62,500 nt of DNA from Cyanophora paradoxa (Eukaryota; Glaucocystophyceae; Cyanophorales; Cyanophoraceae): assembly GCA_004431415.1 (NCBI GenBank), contig QPMI01000297.1:1-62500 (forward strand), in the 5' to 3' direction. A program made the translations under genes and the position numbers. How positions within the stretch are numbered: position 1 is the stretch's first letter; each line of letters opens with the position of its first letter. Positions 44,285-54,626 of this stretch are shown piece after piece. The notes beneath the pieces were generated by a model, which did no database searches, was not told where the DNA came from, and worked only from the letters and a program-made list of their open reading frames with translations.

Positions 44285-45736
44285 TGCTGATGATGATGAT
44301 GATGCGGCTGCTGCTGCTGCTGCTGATGCAGTTGCTGATGCAGCTGCTGCTGCTGTTGAAAGAATGGCTGTGCAAACGGCGTGCCGTGCTGCGCCTGCCC
44401 AGGGCCATTGTGGACGATGTGGATTGTATGGCGCCCAGCAACATTTCCAACAGCTGGTTGTCCGGGAACTGTACCAGGCGGCATTCCAGGCACATGCACA
44501 TGCTGTCCGTCAGCTTGGATGTGAATGGCGATGTTCTGCCCGGCAGGGAAGTGGATCTGCGCCTCCCCAGGGCGTTCACGCATATCTGCCCGAGCACAAG
44601 AGCGTTTCAAGAACAGGTGCACGGGAAAGACGAACACGAGGTGCATACCAACGCCCCACAGAAGAGGTGCAAGACGGGTTAGCGTCACGCCCAGGTTTTG
44701 AATGACGGGAGCCAGCTGCCGAGCAATCTCCTGCGTGTCTCTCCGCTCTGCAGGGACGACCATCTGGGCCTCGCTGCTCAAGCGTGTGCTGAGGCGCTCC
44801 GCCAGCCTGTAGATTGGATTCAGAGAGGAGCAAGAAGATAGCAAAACCCGGGGCAAGCCGCACCGTTGCGATCGTGTCAAAACAGGCTCTAGCGCTTGTA
44901 ATACCGTCCTAAGAAGCTCAGGGTGGTTCGCCGACGGCAATGGTGCCGTAGTCACAGGCTGATTCGCTGATGGTGGGACTCCATCGAGATGGGCCGTAAT
45001 ACGCTCAAGCATAATCCTGATTTGATTCAACTCCATGCTCGCGAAGGCCCCAGGCGGGGGCGCGGCGGGGGCTGGCTGCTGGCTTCGGGGCGCGCCAGGC
45101 GGGGGCGCGGGTGGGGCCGCAGCATGCGCGCCCTGAGGGACCGCGCCGACAGGAAATTGAGGAAATCCCCCCATCGTATTCAAGACGTCGGTGACAATCT
45201 GCAGGGTCGCTTAATGCCGGCGGAGCGCCGCATTCAATACGACACAATACGGACCCGCCCGATATCCGGCACCTGGCCTTCTGGGAGGTTGATTGCTCCC
45301 ATCACTATACCTGGTCCAGGCACCACTCCGGCGACGCTCGGGGCCGCACCCGGCGCAGACCGCGCTTGTGGAGATGGCTCGTTCACAGAGTGAGACGGGT
45401 TTGAGTTGGCGGGGCGCGAAATGAGGTGTATTGTGTGGCCATCCTTTACACCTGACCGGGCGTTCGTCTGACATCTAAGCGAAGGGCGCGGACGTGCACA
45501 CCGGCCGCAGAGAGGAGCCCGTCGCGGAGGACTCGACCTTGAAAGATGAGGCGCTGTTGGTCGGGCGCGACGTTCGCTTGTGCGGCGATGCGCTCTTTCA
45601 GAGCGCCGATGTCAATCTGCACCTTCAATGAGCGACCGCTTATAATGGAGCAGGAGACGGCGCACGTCTTTGTGAACGCGCAGCTTGAACGAGCTTGCAT
45701 CGAGCATTCGGATGGTAACCTCCACGTCCGCGCCAT
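41898..45736 (-). CDS. BAG6: BAG6/Scythe-type ubiquitin-like chaperone protein
   Basis: BAG6 is a large Pro-rich protein with an N-terminal ubiquitin-like domain that captures misplaced membrane proteins. Here the domain reads DVEVTIRMLDASSFKLRV, then after an intron DIGALKERIAAQANVAPDQQ and LIFQGRVLRD (about 45,725-45,530), then HTIHLISRP (about 45,440). Long Pro/Gln-rich exons follow with NQIRIMLERITAHLDGVP, a Gly/His segment with HTIHIVHNGPG, a long Gln tract (44,190-44,290), repeated NLxxLxxGLLG units, and DIARLMQQMLPQMMQMISG. A folded C-terminal part follows (LERLQEPLRRHALEDLLEND; RWVTRMIGEWVEALAPCL), ending ASEAPLDLD at 41898. The start Met in the ubiquitin-like frame is not resolved: ATG 45736 is in another frame and an upstream exon may exist. 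Confidence 0.8.
44192..44340 (+). repeat. (CTG)n / CAG trinucleotide repeat in BAG6 coding sequence
   Basis: An almost pure CTG array with GTT and GAT interruptions codes on the minus strand for about 30 Gln residues preceded by a His run. All three frames are open, giving poly-Leu or poly-Ala/Ser shadows. Confidence 0.95.
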
Positions 45737-45985
45737 CTGACGGGAGCGGGCATCAGCGCGCGCGTGAGCAGCCGGCAGAGAGTCAAGGCACCGTCAGCCT
45801 GCATTCGCTCACGCGAGCGGTCGGGCGTAGGGCTTGGAGCGCAGAAACTCGCGCTCGCAGCACGAGCGGTCGTCGCCGTCAACGCAGTGACTTCTGTACC
45901 CCCAAAAGAGATCGAGTCTCATGACTCTCATCATCGAGATCATTGCGGCGACGTTGTAAGGGTTCATGTCTAAATGTCAATGAAA

Positions 45986-47521
45986 TTACGAACAGCTGTG
46001 GCGACTACAAAAAGCCGCTATCCTGTTGCAAGCCTCTCCAAGCTTGTCCAGGGGGGCACAAAAGACGAGTCGCACATATCCCTCAAGGCCAAAACACTGT
46101 CCTGGGAGTACGAAGACGGACTCCTCAGACAAAAGTTGCCTCGCGAACTGACGATCGTCACATATGCCATCAAGCTTTTGAAAATCTATCTCCAGCATGA
46201 GGTACATGGTGCCCTGGCAGGGAACCACGCGAAGCCCTGCAATGGCTGTTAAGATACGCCTGGCTTGGAAGAAAAGCCCAACATACCATTGATTGAGCTC
46301 AGCTTTTCTTCCAGAAACATAGCATTCCTCTGCAGCGTTGCTACTGTCTCCCGAAAGAATTCACTCAAGTTTAGGTCAAATATTTCTGGAAGGACTGCCT
46401 GGATGAGCGAACATGGTCCAAGAATGAGCCCAGACAGGCGAGCCAGCCCCTCCCTGATCTGCAGATGCGGCATCAGCCCCGTCTGGCCCTTGAACTCGGT
46501 TCTTGCAACTACGGCGAACCTGCTGGAAAGCCTGGTGTCGATCGTGTATGCAGATCCAACCCATTCGCCACCCTGTTGCCACGGTTACCATTTACCACAG
46601 GCGGCACAACGAAGCGACAATGGCAGACCAGGGACAATAAACTGTTTGGCAAGCCCTCCAACAGCGAGAATCGGAACATTAACCGAGAGGCTTGCGAGGG
46701 GATGGAATACAGAGCCCTGAAAGACCATGTCTGCGTAGATCTGACAAGAACAGTGAGCACACAGAAAAATACATCTGATGAACACACCTCATCGCTTATA
46801 ATAGGAATCCGCAGACTCTCTGCAACTGCAAGAAGATCAAGCAGATGCTCTCGACTGTAAACGCTCCCACACGGGTTCGATGGGTTGTTCAGGACTATTG
46901 CGGAAGTGTGCTCGTCGACCAAGCTTGCTAAGTGGGCAAGGTCGATCTCCCAGTTCTGATGGGGCTGGGAAAAAGATATTCTGATGAGATTTGCAGCGCA
47001 AAAGCTAACGGAGAAGCGCACAAGAAGCCTGTAGAAGCGGCACTGTATTGCGTAATGTGTACAAATCGTCTGGTAGAGTGGAAATGATGGCTTCGGGATC
47101 AGAATGTTCTGCCCCGCATTCGCAAGGACCGATATCGCCAAGTCCAGCGCATGGGAGCAGCCGCTGGTAAGAATGACGTCGGCTGCACACGAAAAAAGTC
47201 AGAACACGCCAAATTCGAATCCTTGTGATGCGGGCTGCACGTGCTAGTACCCGCAGTCAAAGGCGACGAGAGTCTTGAATGACGCTTCGCTACAGCTGCA
47301 CGTGCGCGCTGATCGCCGGTGGACTGCAAATATCCGTTTGCAGTCGCGCTTCGCGCCCGTTTGACCAGCAGCTCGGTCACCGCATCCGGCACGACGAGGT
47401 TGCCGAATGCCGTTGGGTCGCCTGTGCGCATGCGCACGTTAGGAGTGCGCACGTAGGTTTTTATTTGCATACCGATCGAGAGAGGGATGGTCGGTTTTTC
47501 TGGGTTAGGCCGCACGTCCAT
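45986..47521 (-). CDS. TAT: Tyrosine aminotransferase (PLP-dependent)
   Basis: The enzyme moves the amino group of tyrosine (and often phenylalanine) to 2-oxoglutarate. Motifs in order: [17 protein letters not shown], split by an intron before DPTAFGNL (about 47,420), [38 protein letters not shown] (about 47,175-47,115), [20 protein letters not shown] (about 46,890), IPIISDEV plus YADMVF, GGLAKQF with the PLP-binding Lys (about 46,645) and VPGWRMGW, then [24 protein letters not shown] and [16 protein letters not shown], to the stop at 45986. Introns have GT donors. The frame is open 13 bases upstream of the Met at 47521 to an acceptor, so another 5' exon is likely. It matches animal/protist TAT rather than the plastid type. 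Confidence 0.95.
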
Positions 47522-48095
47522 GCCCTCGAGGACCTCTCTGCGGGACGCACTCGCATGTGAACTGGATGCGCATGCGATGCGCGTGCAGCCGACAATAGGG
47601 AGAGAAACCTCTAGTTAACGGGAGCGGCGCTCGCGTCCCCGCCGCAAGGCAGGCGAAGCCCGGCACGCTGCCCACGCACGCGCGCTCTGCTAGCGCTGTT
47701 CCCGCCGGCGGATGCGCGCATGGAGCGCGCATTAACACAATTCGATCCGCAACGCGCACCGAATCTTGTTCTGGGTGGCGAGGGCGCGATCCGAGGCCTT
47801 GACGCGCCAGGCCGGCTTCTCCGCCGCCGGGCCGGCATCGTCGGGCGGCGGCGGGGCCGGCATGCTGCAAGGCCGCAACTGCAAGGCCGCAATGCTGCAA
47901 TGCGGCTTCGTGCACGTGCGCTTCCGCGCGATGCGCCCGCCGCGCGATGCGCCTGCCGCGAGATGCGCCTGCCAGTTCAAGCACGCAGCTCCGTTGAGAG
48001 CGCTCGCCTCCGCCGAGTAGTAGCTCGTTGTTTCGCACCCCGCGGTATACCCCCCCAGGGCGGCTTCCGAAGGGCTTCGGCGCTTCTATTCAACC
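47522..48095. promoter_or_regulatory. Divergent region of TAT and NDUFS4 with 16-bp tandem repeat
   Basis: No gene assigned, apart from a possible TAT 5' exon. A 16-base unit (GCGCGATGCGCCTGCC) is repeated three times at about 47,927-47,974. CTGCAAGGCCGCAA/CTGCAATGC repeats lie at 47,867-47,905. Open frames on both strands look compositional. Confidence 0.4.
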
Positions 48096-48902
48096 ATGCT
48101 CCGCCAGGCAGTCGGTGGACTCGCCCGGAGAGTGAACGGCGTGCGGCACACGACCTCTGCACCCGATGTGGCTGTCCTCTCTGGAAATCCGGCTGCCACA
48201 TTGAAGCGGTGCGTGGCCTTCGGCGCCGCCGCTCTAGTTCGCAGCATAGCTGTAGCTGTAGATGTCTCTCGCGCTCATACCGCGCCCCGCAGGAAGGCCA
48301 TCATCTACAGGCCGACGCCGAATCCGATGCAGGTGCGCGGTGTGGTCGAGCTCCGAGGTGTTGGGCGACTCTGTTAGTGCTTGAGAATACTGTCGGCCTG
48401 CGTGTTCTGCATCCGTTCGGAACGGCCTTACTGTTTTTGGCTGCTTACACTGCTCGCGCACAGCAAGGGCGCGGGGACAAGACGCAGCAGTGGAAGCTCC
48501 GCTTCGAGCCCGGCCAGCGATGGGTGAACCCGCTGATGGGCTGGACGGTGCATGCAGCCCCCCGGGCCTGAGCAGCTACGGCTTCTAAGCGATTCCTGCA
48601 GTCCACGAACGACACCCTCGGGCAGACGAACCTTTTCTTCCAGAGCCGCGATGCAGCGGTTTCGTACGCCGAGAGGAACGGTGCGGAACCTGTGTGCCTG
48701 CATTAATACGTCTAATGCTCAGCTCGCAATGCAGGTCTCGATTTCACGGTGTGAAGAGCCACGCTCTTGGATCCCTGGCCATACCTTCGTCTCACAATCG
48801 CTCCTGCAGATCGAGGACACTCCCCAGGAGGAGGAGCACGTCATCCACCCCTACGCCAGCAACTTCAAGTGGAAGGGCCCGCCGAAGAGCGAGGATGACT
48901 AG
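48096..48902 (+). CDS. NDUFS4: Complex I 18-kDa subunit NDUFS4
   Basis: This nuclear-encoded subunit of mitochondrial NADH:ubiquinone oxidoreductase sits at the N module and helps its assembly. ATG 48096 gives an Arg/Ala-rich, acid-poor leader (MLRQAVGGLARRVNGVRHTT), a typical mitochondrial presequence. Signature exons follow: RKAIIYRPTPNPMQ (about 48,292-48,332), then KTQQWKLRFEPGQRWVNPLM with GWT (about 48,480-48,545), NLFFQSRDAAVSYAERNG (about 48,625-48,680), and the C-terminal HPYASNFKWKGPPKSEDD to TAG 48900-48902. The order and spacing fit the family across eukaryotes. Introns have GT donors. The stretch 48,208-48,290 may be exon or intron. Confidence 0.93.
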
Positions 48903-48919
48903 TAGTCAACATGTATTTT

Positions 48920-48960
48920 GACGTGACACGCGATATCAGCTAGATGTTTCTGACTAGCTG
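48920..48960 (+). repeat. Short dispersed element, copy 3
   Basis: GACGTGACACGCGATATC, then CAGCTAG and TGACTAGCTG, like the copies at 38664-38705 and 41829-41868. It fills most of the 65-base gap between the convergent stops of NDUFS4 (48902) and the next gene (48968). Confidence 0.75.
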
Positions 48961-48967
48961 TGACCTC

Positions 48968-49315
48968 TTATTCGTCTTTACTCTTGTCTGTCCTGCTTGC
49001 CTTCGGCGGTTTTTGACCTGGGGGCCCAAGGTAGAGCAACAAAGCGAGGATGGGGATGAGTACGACGACGATGCCGATGAGGTACTCGTCGGGGAGAAAT
49101 CCTAGCGAAACGAGAGCAATCGTGGCTCCAAACGCTAGGTACACGGTGGACGCAGAGGGGATGCGAGAGCGACCAGGATCCTCGTCTTCGCGCATGGCAG
49201 CAGCGGCCTGTCGCAGCAGATCCTCGTCGACCTCGGAATTAGCTTCGGATGAGCTCCCCGCGCCCGCGTCTTGGCAGGACGGCGCGGCTCCGTGCTTTTC
49301 TCTGCGTCTCGCCAT
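48968..49315 (-). CDS. Small protein with two predicted membrane helices
   Basis: A single-exon frame of 115 residues starts at ATG 49315 (MARRREKHGAAPSCQ) and ends at 48968. After an acidic Ser/Glu segment come two hydrophobic stretches: STVYLAFGATIALVSLGFL (residues about 54-73) and LIGIVVVLIPILALLLYLG (about 78-97). A Lys-rich tail, KASRTDKSKDE, follows. The basic start, acidic middle, helix pair and charged tail suggest a small ER or organelle membrane protein. I do not recognise the family. Confidence 0.65.
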   Translation of the reverse strand: MARRREKHGAAPSCQDAGAGSSSEANSEVDEDLLRQAAAAMREDEDPGRSRIPSASTVYLAFGATIALVSLGFLPDEYLIGIVVVLIPILALLLYLGPPGQKPPKASRTDKSKDE

Positions 49316-49748
49316 GGGCGAGGTCGACGAGCGCGAAAAGTGGAGGGCGCTTCAGACAGCGGACGCGGCTGGACTCCGCCGGATGCGGTGTCTGAGCTGC
49401 TGGCTACCAGACCCTGACCCTAACCCTAGCTAGCGCTGGAGCGCTCGCACTGAGCGCCAGGAGCGGAGCGCTGCGCCGCGCTGAAGCTGAAGCGCTGATA
49501 AAGAGGGCTTGTGCGGTGCTGCGCGATGCAGCGGTGCTTTTGTACGGTGTACCCCCTAAACTAATCCGTTGCCTGCACACTGCCGGTCAACCAGAGGCAG
49601 GAAGGCTCACGGGGGACCGGCTCTGGACAAACGTGGCCCGCGGAGCTGGCTTCTGCGCGCCCGGCTGAGATCCAGCAAGCGAGATCCAGCGAGTTTGCGG
49701 GCCCTCTAGCTGCCGGAGAAACCCGGCCCGCGGATCTGGCTTGCCACG
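49316..49748. other. Spacer with a telomere-like motif and AGCGCT-rich repeats
   Basis: A degenerate telomere-like string (CCCTGACCCTAACCCTA) lies at about 49,411-49,428. A run of AGCGCT/GAGCGC units lies at 49,432-49,500. An imperfect repeat (GAGATCCAGC; CCCGCGGA-G/T-CTGGCTT) lies at 49,627-49,745. No gene is seen. Confidence 0.5.
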
Positions 49749-52700
49749 ATGGATAGCGATGCACATATGGATAGCTTTATGAACAGCCGCGATCTGGACG
49801 CCGGAGTTCTCTTAGTAATGACAGTAGAGATCGGCGACGGGTCCGTGCCTGCGGAGTGCCCCCCGCCCTGCGGACAAGTGCTGAGCGTATGTCATGCGCA
49901 ATCGCAGGCGCTCCGACAGCATCGAAGTTCGTGCGGGTGACAGTCCCCTCGAGCTGGCCGAGGCGTTCGTGCGGGCACACAATCTCGGCGAGAGCATCAT
50001 TCAGCCCTTGGCAGCGCATATTGAGTTCAAGTGCGTGTGCTTTGAAGGTAGTTTCCCCCGCTGACACCTCCGCCAGCCTCAACGCCGTGGAGACGAGAAC
50101 GCTGTCTGAAGGCACTGTGCGAGCAGGCACTGCTTCAGCTTCGCGCCCGAAAGCCAGAAAGAAGCCAAAACAGAAGCCCAAGTCGGTCGAGGCGCTTATT
50201 TCGCGCCTGTACGAGAAACCGCGAAAGAAGAAGGCTGCGCTGGACGCACCTCCCCCTAACCCGGAGCTTACGTTGAGGCCTTCCATCAACGAGAGTAGCC
50301 GCAGGATGGCTAGCAGTCTGTCGGTGCGATCCGGACTGTGCGCGCTTGCTTTCAAACCTCACGAAGTCCGCTCAATCAGGGCAAGGTTCATTCACGCCTG
50401 TACGCGCGCGCGAACGAGACGCGCAAGAAGATTGAAGAGCGCAAGGCGTGCTGTTTTCTTCGTTCGCGGCATGCGGGTCTTCTTACGCACTTGCGCGCAG
50501 GTCCAGCTAGAGAAACTCGAGCAGGTGACTATCGAGAGCACTCGCATTCCGATTTCAGAAGTTCGGCCGATTTCGATTTCGCTTCCTACTTGATCTTTCG
50601 AATTAACGGATCTCGCCAGGTTTCGCGGGAACTCTCGAAGAACCGATTTAGCAAAGACAAGCACACCAACTACGGGGCCATGCTGTATGACGATGGTAAG
50701 CGCCTGGAGAACTCTCTCATTATCAGAGCTTTCATGCGGTCTTCAGGCATGAAAAAGAAGAGTGAGCTCGAGGAACTTGCTCAAAAAGAAAAAGAGAAGA
50801 AGCAGGTGTGTCATCACAATATGCAGAATATTCAGACTTCATTCTTATGTTCTGTGCAGTATGACCCAGAACTCACGCTTCGCCCTAAAATCAAGTCCGT
50901 GTCCATTCTCTGGGTTTTATCGAACGCCTCTTATCTCTTCCACAGCCCATCGAGTGTTCGCAAAGATGACCCTGCATGGAAGCGCCTCAGTGAACATGCT
51001 CGGAAGCTCAAAGTTCATCTGGACCATCAAAAGCTGAAGGTTCACTTCAATCCCCCTTTTTCTTCTGTAGAATCCGTCTGTGAGCTCTGTCGACAGGAAG
51101 AGGAAAAAGAGCTAGCAGAGTGCACTTTCCGCCCAGAAATAAGCCGACGGTCGGCAAAGATGATGGAAGAACGCTCTTCTGCGATAAGCACTAATGGCCC
51201 ATCGTCGCACTTTGACCACCTGTATGAAGAAGCTGTAAAGAGGAGGACACGAGCGGCTATATATGATCAGTGGCTGCCACCAGAGTGAGTGCCTGCCACA
51301 CGATCTTTTGCATATGCCCTCTGACTTGTTCGCTCAGTGTCACATTCCATCCAGTAGGCCCTCCTGTTGTTTATTTCGTGTATTTGGTTTTAGTGCTAAC
51401 AATCTCCAGAACATTGGGCGTAATTCGCGGAGACCTCGGAATGATTCAGACGATGAAGCTTTTGTGAACCGGCTTGCTTACTCAAAGTTGGAAAGGGAGC
51501 AAATTTTGGATGACCTTCGAGAGCAGGTGAGAGACTCTTGTCCCACACAACAATAACGACAACTTCTTACCTTGCTTCAGGTTAACAAGCCAATCGATCC
51601 ACATACTGGGCAGGTGTGGGGCCTCCTTTTCTTGCTTGGGTACAAGCTGATTTTTTTTCTAGCCCTTGTTCCGCCCGCGTGTTGGTAGGCCGCCTCGGTT
51701 TGAGCGCCCACCAGGGTCGTCAGTTGCTGGTGAGTAGATAGGTAATTGGTCATCCTCTGGTCTTACCTTACTTACAGAGCATTTGTACGCTGAGAGGCAT
51801 GAGTACGCCAAAGCAAGGCAGGATCTCCAGGATAAAGAAGATGAGCGTCTCAAGTCCCTGAGAGAAAAGCCGGCAACCTTTTCAAGAGAGGTATATAGAT
51901 GAGCACTAGCCACTCTGGGTACTTTTTTGAAGTGTGTTCCTCACAGGTCTCTAAGCGGCTAAGTGAAATGCGCAAGCGCAAACGATTGACACAAATCTTT
52001 TCCACTCTCGATGCATCTAAGGTATCTCCTTTCAAACGGATCCATTGGTTTCAACTTCTGATTCCTATCGCACATCAGCGGGGAGTGCTGAATCTGCGTG
52101 AAGGTGTGGATGGGTCAGCACTTGATCCGGAAGTCCGAGTGCGTGAGTGCTGTTGTCCTGGCCGAATTTATTGCGTGCTTATATTTCATCAGGCCGATAT
52201 CTTGCCTTTGCTAAAGGATGCCTCGGTTATGGTGAATGCTGTTTCTGGCTAGATATTGTTCTCCAGTCCTTGCTCTTGGTCTGAACGCAAGGTCTTGATC
52301 GTGCAGGTCGACGAACTTTCTCTTGACGAGTTTTGTGCTCTCGTTGACGACTACCTGCGTGCTCAACAAAATGGCCCACGATCATGTATCTAAACCCTCT
52401 TCCCCTCTCAGCCCTTGGAACCTCTTCAGACCATGTCTCTTTTTCAGACCTTGAGAGGCGAGAGTCTTCGAAATCCGTACATTCAGAGCCTCCTGGGAAG
52501 AAGGTTGTCAAAGCACGACAGAACCTTGTCGATGAGCTTGTGAGCGAGGCAGAGAAATGGGCGATCCGGTGCTTTCCACCATTTTTTTCCTGTTTGTTGG
52601 TCGGCCTAATACGTGCTCATGCAGGAGAGAAGAGAGAAGAAAGGAGCTTGAAGAGCAAGAGATTGCTTTTTGCACCTTCAAACCACGGATTTCTGGGAGC

Positions 52701-53315
52701 CCATCACCATCACGCTCTTCTCCAAGGATGTCCCTCAGCGACAGCATTGCAGGCAGACATCGCATCGCAGTTGACACGAACTCTGGAGAAGAGGATGAGA
52801 GTGCTGGGGCGACAGCAACAGCTCAACCTTCACGCATGACAGAATCGGTTCGTGTGTACAACTTGAAACGTGAATCAATCGAACATCGAACATGAATTTG
52901 TCTCCCCAACTCCAAATCACTGAAGGCTCCTCAGACGCGGAAAAGTCTGGCTGTCATCAACAGACTGAAAGCCCAGGTATGGATTTTTCATTCTACTTGA
53001 GCAGTCTGCAAGGTCTGAGTTGAGCACATAGTACCTGGAGGACTCCGAAGATGAGAGTGAAGATCATGGCAAGACCAGGTCGTCCGTTCTCCCTGAAGGA
53101 CGCTATATGTGGAAGCGGAAAGAGGATGACGAGTCAGAGGATGACGATGATGACGAGGACGATAAGGAGCAAGCGGTGCAGCGGGAGCTTCGAGTCCTCA
53201 AGAGGACTGCTGGGCTCGTCTCAAGCAGAGCACATGATGGTTCGCCGGAGTCATTAGAAAATAGCAGGCGACAACGCCGCCCTGTATGGGAGTCAGAGGA
53301 TGACGATGATGACTA
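49749..53315 (+). CDS. Coiled-coil protein with CTF-x-P repeats
   Basis: From ATG 49749 (MDSDAHMDSFMNSRD) a chain of short exons runs to TAG 53313-53315. An early exon reads DSPLELAEAFVRAHNLGES, like a PFU-type ubiquitin-binding segment. After it, a motif of the form (x)LTLRPxI / CTFRPxI recurs: NPELTLRPSI (about 50,260), DPELTLRPKI (50,870), AECTFRPEISRRS (51,118) and AFCTFKPRISG (52,666). Each follows a Glu/Lys-rich helix. Between them are SRLYEKPRKKK-type basic segments. Near the centre are VNKPIDPHTGQPLF and RVGRPPRF, and the end is very acidic (SEDDDDD repeats). This repeat type is common in protist coiled-coil proteins, several of them flagellar, but I cannot name this one. Donors are GT. 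Confidence 0.65.
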
Positions 53316-53418
53316 GGAAGATATTATGCCCGCCCGAGCTCAACTGCGTAGGCAAATCGAAACCGAGGTCGAAGTCGAAGATCTATTGCAAATCAAAGAC
53401 AGGGCACTCGCGACCCGC

Positions 53419-53894
53419 GTAAGGGGGTAAGGGGGCAAAGGTGCAGAAACTTCGGAAAACATGGGCAATATCAGTTCTCTCTCAAATTAACAAACATGGT
53501 CTCAAATTCCAGCAATGAAATATGTGCAGTCCGACAAGGTTGCTATCCTAACACATCACTATGTCCTAGCTAAGATCGCCTAAGATTTACAGGAAAGGAA
53601 AGGAAGTGTATAGTCTATACCGAGAGCTTGGCATCCCTCAGAATCGCAGAGTAGGCGCCCTCGGCAGTGCCCTCGGCCCCGGTCGCCTGTTGTACACTCG
53701 AATGGCGGAAGAACATGTGCTGCGCATGCAACGATCTGGTGAGAAGCAGCCTGGCAGGGGCCCGGGATGCACTACCCAGGCCAGACAGGTCAGGCACAGG
53801 TCTGCAACGGACCTGCAGAGCCTCGAAGGGCGTGCAACGCTTTGCAGGATAGAAGTGAAGCATCCAAGCAATCAAGTCCTCGAACAGGAGGTAG
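53419..53894 (-). pseudogene. Truncated copy of the DYRK kinase 3' end
   Basis: This segment is a near-identical copy of 55445-55938, the last coding exons and 3' flank of the DYRK gene. It carries the C-terminal kinase lobe piece (YLLFEDLIAWMLHF, PAKRCTPFEALQ) and the last exon. Changes include Asp to Tyr in the conserved FDPAKR motif. There is an indel near 53,440-53,466 in the 3' flank. Homology stops at 53894, where the neighbouring gene's sequence begins. Everything upstream in the kinase is absent. Confidence 0.9.
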
Positions 53895-54626
53895 CCAATG
53901 TGTGTCCGGCCAGGTGCCCCACTCGACATGCTGGCCCCCATCCATGAAATAATTGCTTTGCCTGATGGTTGACGCCGCGGTCTCCAGCAACTCCGCCTGT
54001 AGCTTCTTCTCCAGCTAGTCCAGTTGCTCGTATCGGGAGGGCTTGCAGCACTCGCTGTCCAGCTCCCACTCTTTCTCCACGCAAGCCTTGTCTTTCTCTT
54101 GGGAGTCCGAAGGTCAGTTCAGGGAAAGCACAGCAGGAAGAAGGCGGCGCGGACGAGGGCGCACCTTTTCACAGCCGGTCGCACTCTTGCCGCACAGCTG
54201 GTCCGACCATCAGTGCCGGCAACTGCGGTGCAAGCAGAGGCAGAGACACACGCACGAAGAATGTTGGAGTTATAAAACGCATTCCACAGTTCAACGGTTA
54301 CTTTTCGACATCGCGCAGGATCTGGTCGCCGAGTTTGCGCTTCTGCGCCAGCTCTCCGGTGCCGGGCCTGGGACTGCTGTGCTGCTGTACTGGCGCCGCG
54401 GCGGAACGGCTGCGATGAGGCGATAGCTAAGCCACACGGCGAGCACGCGGGCTGGGCTGGGAATAGAAGTATCTACCGGTGTTGGTACGCGAGCGCTGGC
54501 CCGTCCGCAGAAGGACCGGGGACGAGACCGAGCCCTGCAGAGGTGTGCTATCGCCCGCAGAATCGCGCCCGGCGCCCGTATAGACGTGGTCGCGCTCTTA
54601 AGCTTGTTTGCGGCCGCGGTACTCAA
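53895..54626 (-). pseudogene. Broken or rearranged gene fused to the DYRK fragment
   Basis: The minus strand has coding-like pieces: an Arg-rich leader (SSTAVPGP, preceded by SYRLIAAVPPRRQY, about 54,430-54,350), ELAQKRKLGDQILRDVEK (about 54,345-54,292), VRQECDRL (about 54,215), DKACVEKEWELDSECC (about 54,085), then in the same frame a TAG (54015-54017), then LEKKLQAELLETAAS and NYFMDGGQHVEWGTWPDTHW up to the junction at 53894. Past the junction the frame does not match the DYRK frame. The TAG could be a nonsense mutation or, less likely, an intron end. The family is not recognised; the leader looks mitochondrial. Confidence 0.4.

Noticed and set aside
43941-44705. Poly-Leu, poly-Ala and Ser-rich frames around the CTG repeat
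   Set aside because: These are other frames of the CAG tract. Only the Gln frame continues into conserved BAG6-like segments on both sides.
47720-48571. 283-residue plus-strand ORF overlapping NDUFS4
   Set aside because: It is in a different frame from the conserved NDUFS4 exons and has compositional Arg/Ala bias only.
49411-49428. Interstitial telomere marking a chromosome fusion
   Set aside because: Only about two degenerate CCCTAA units are present, and a similar single unit occurs near 59,750. Too short to claim a telomere.
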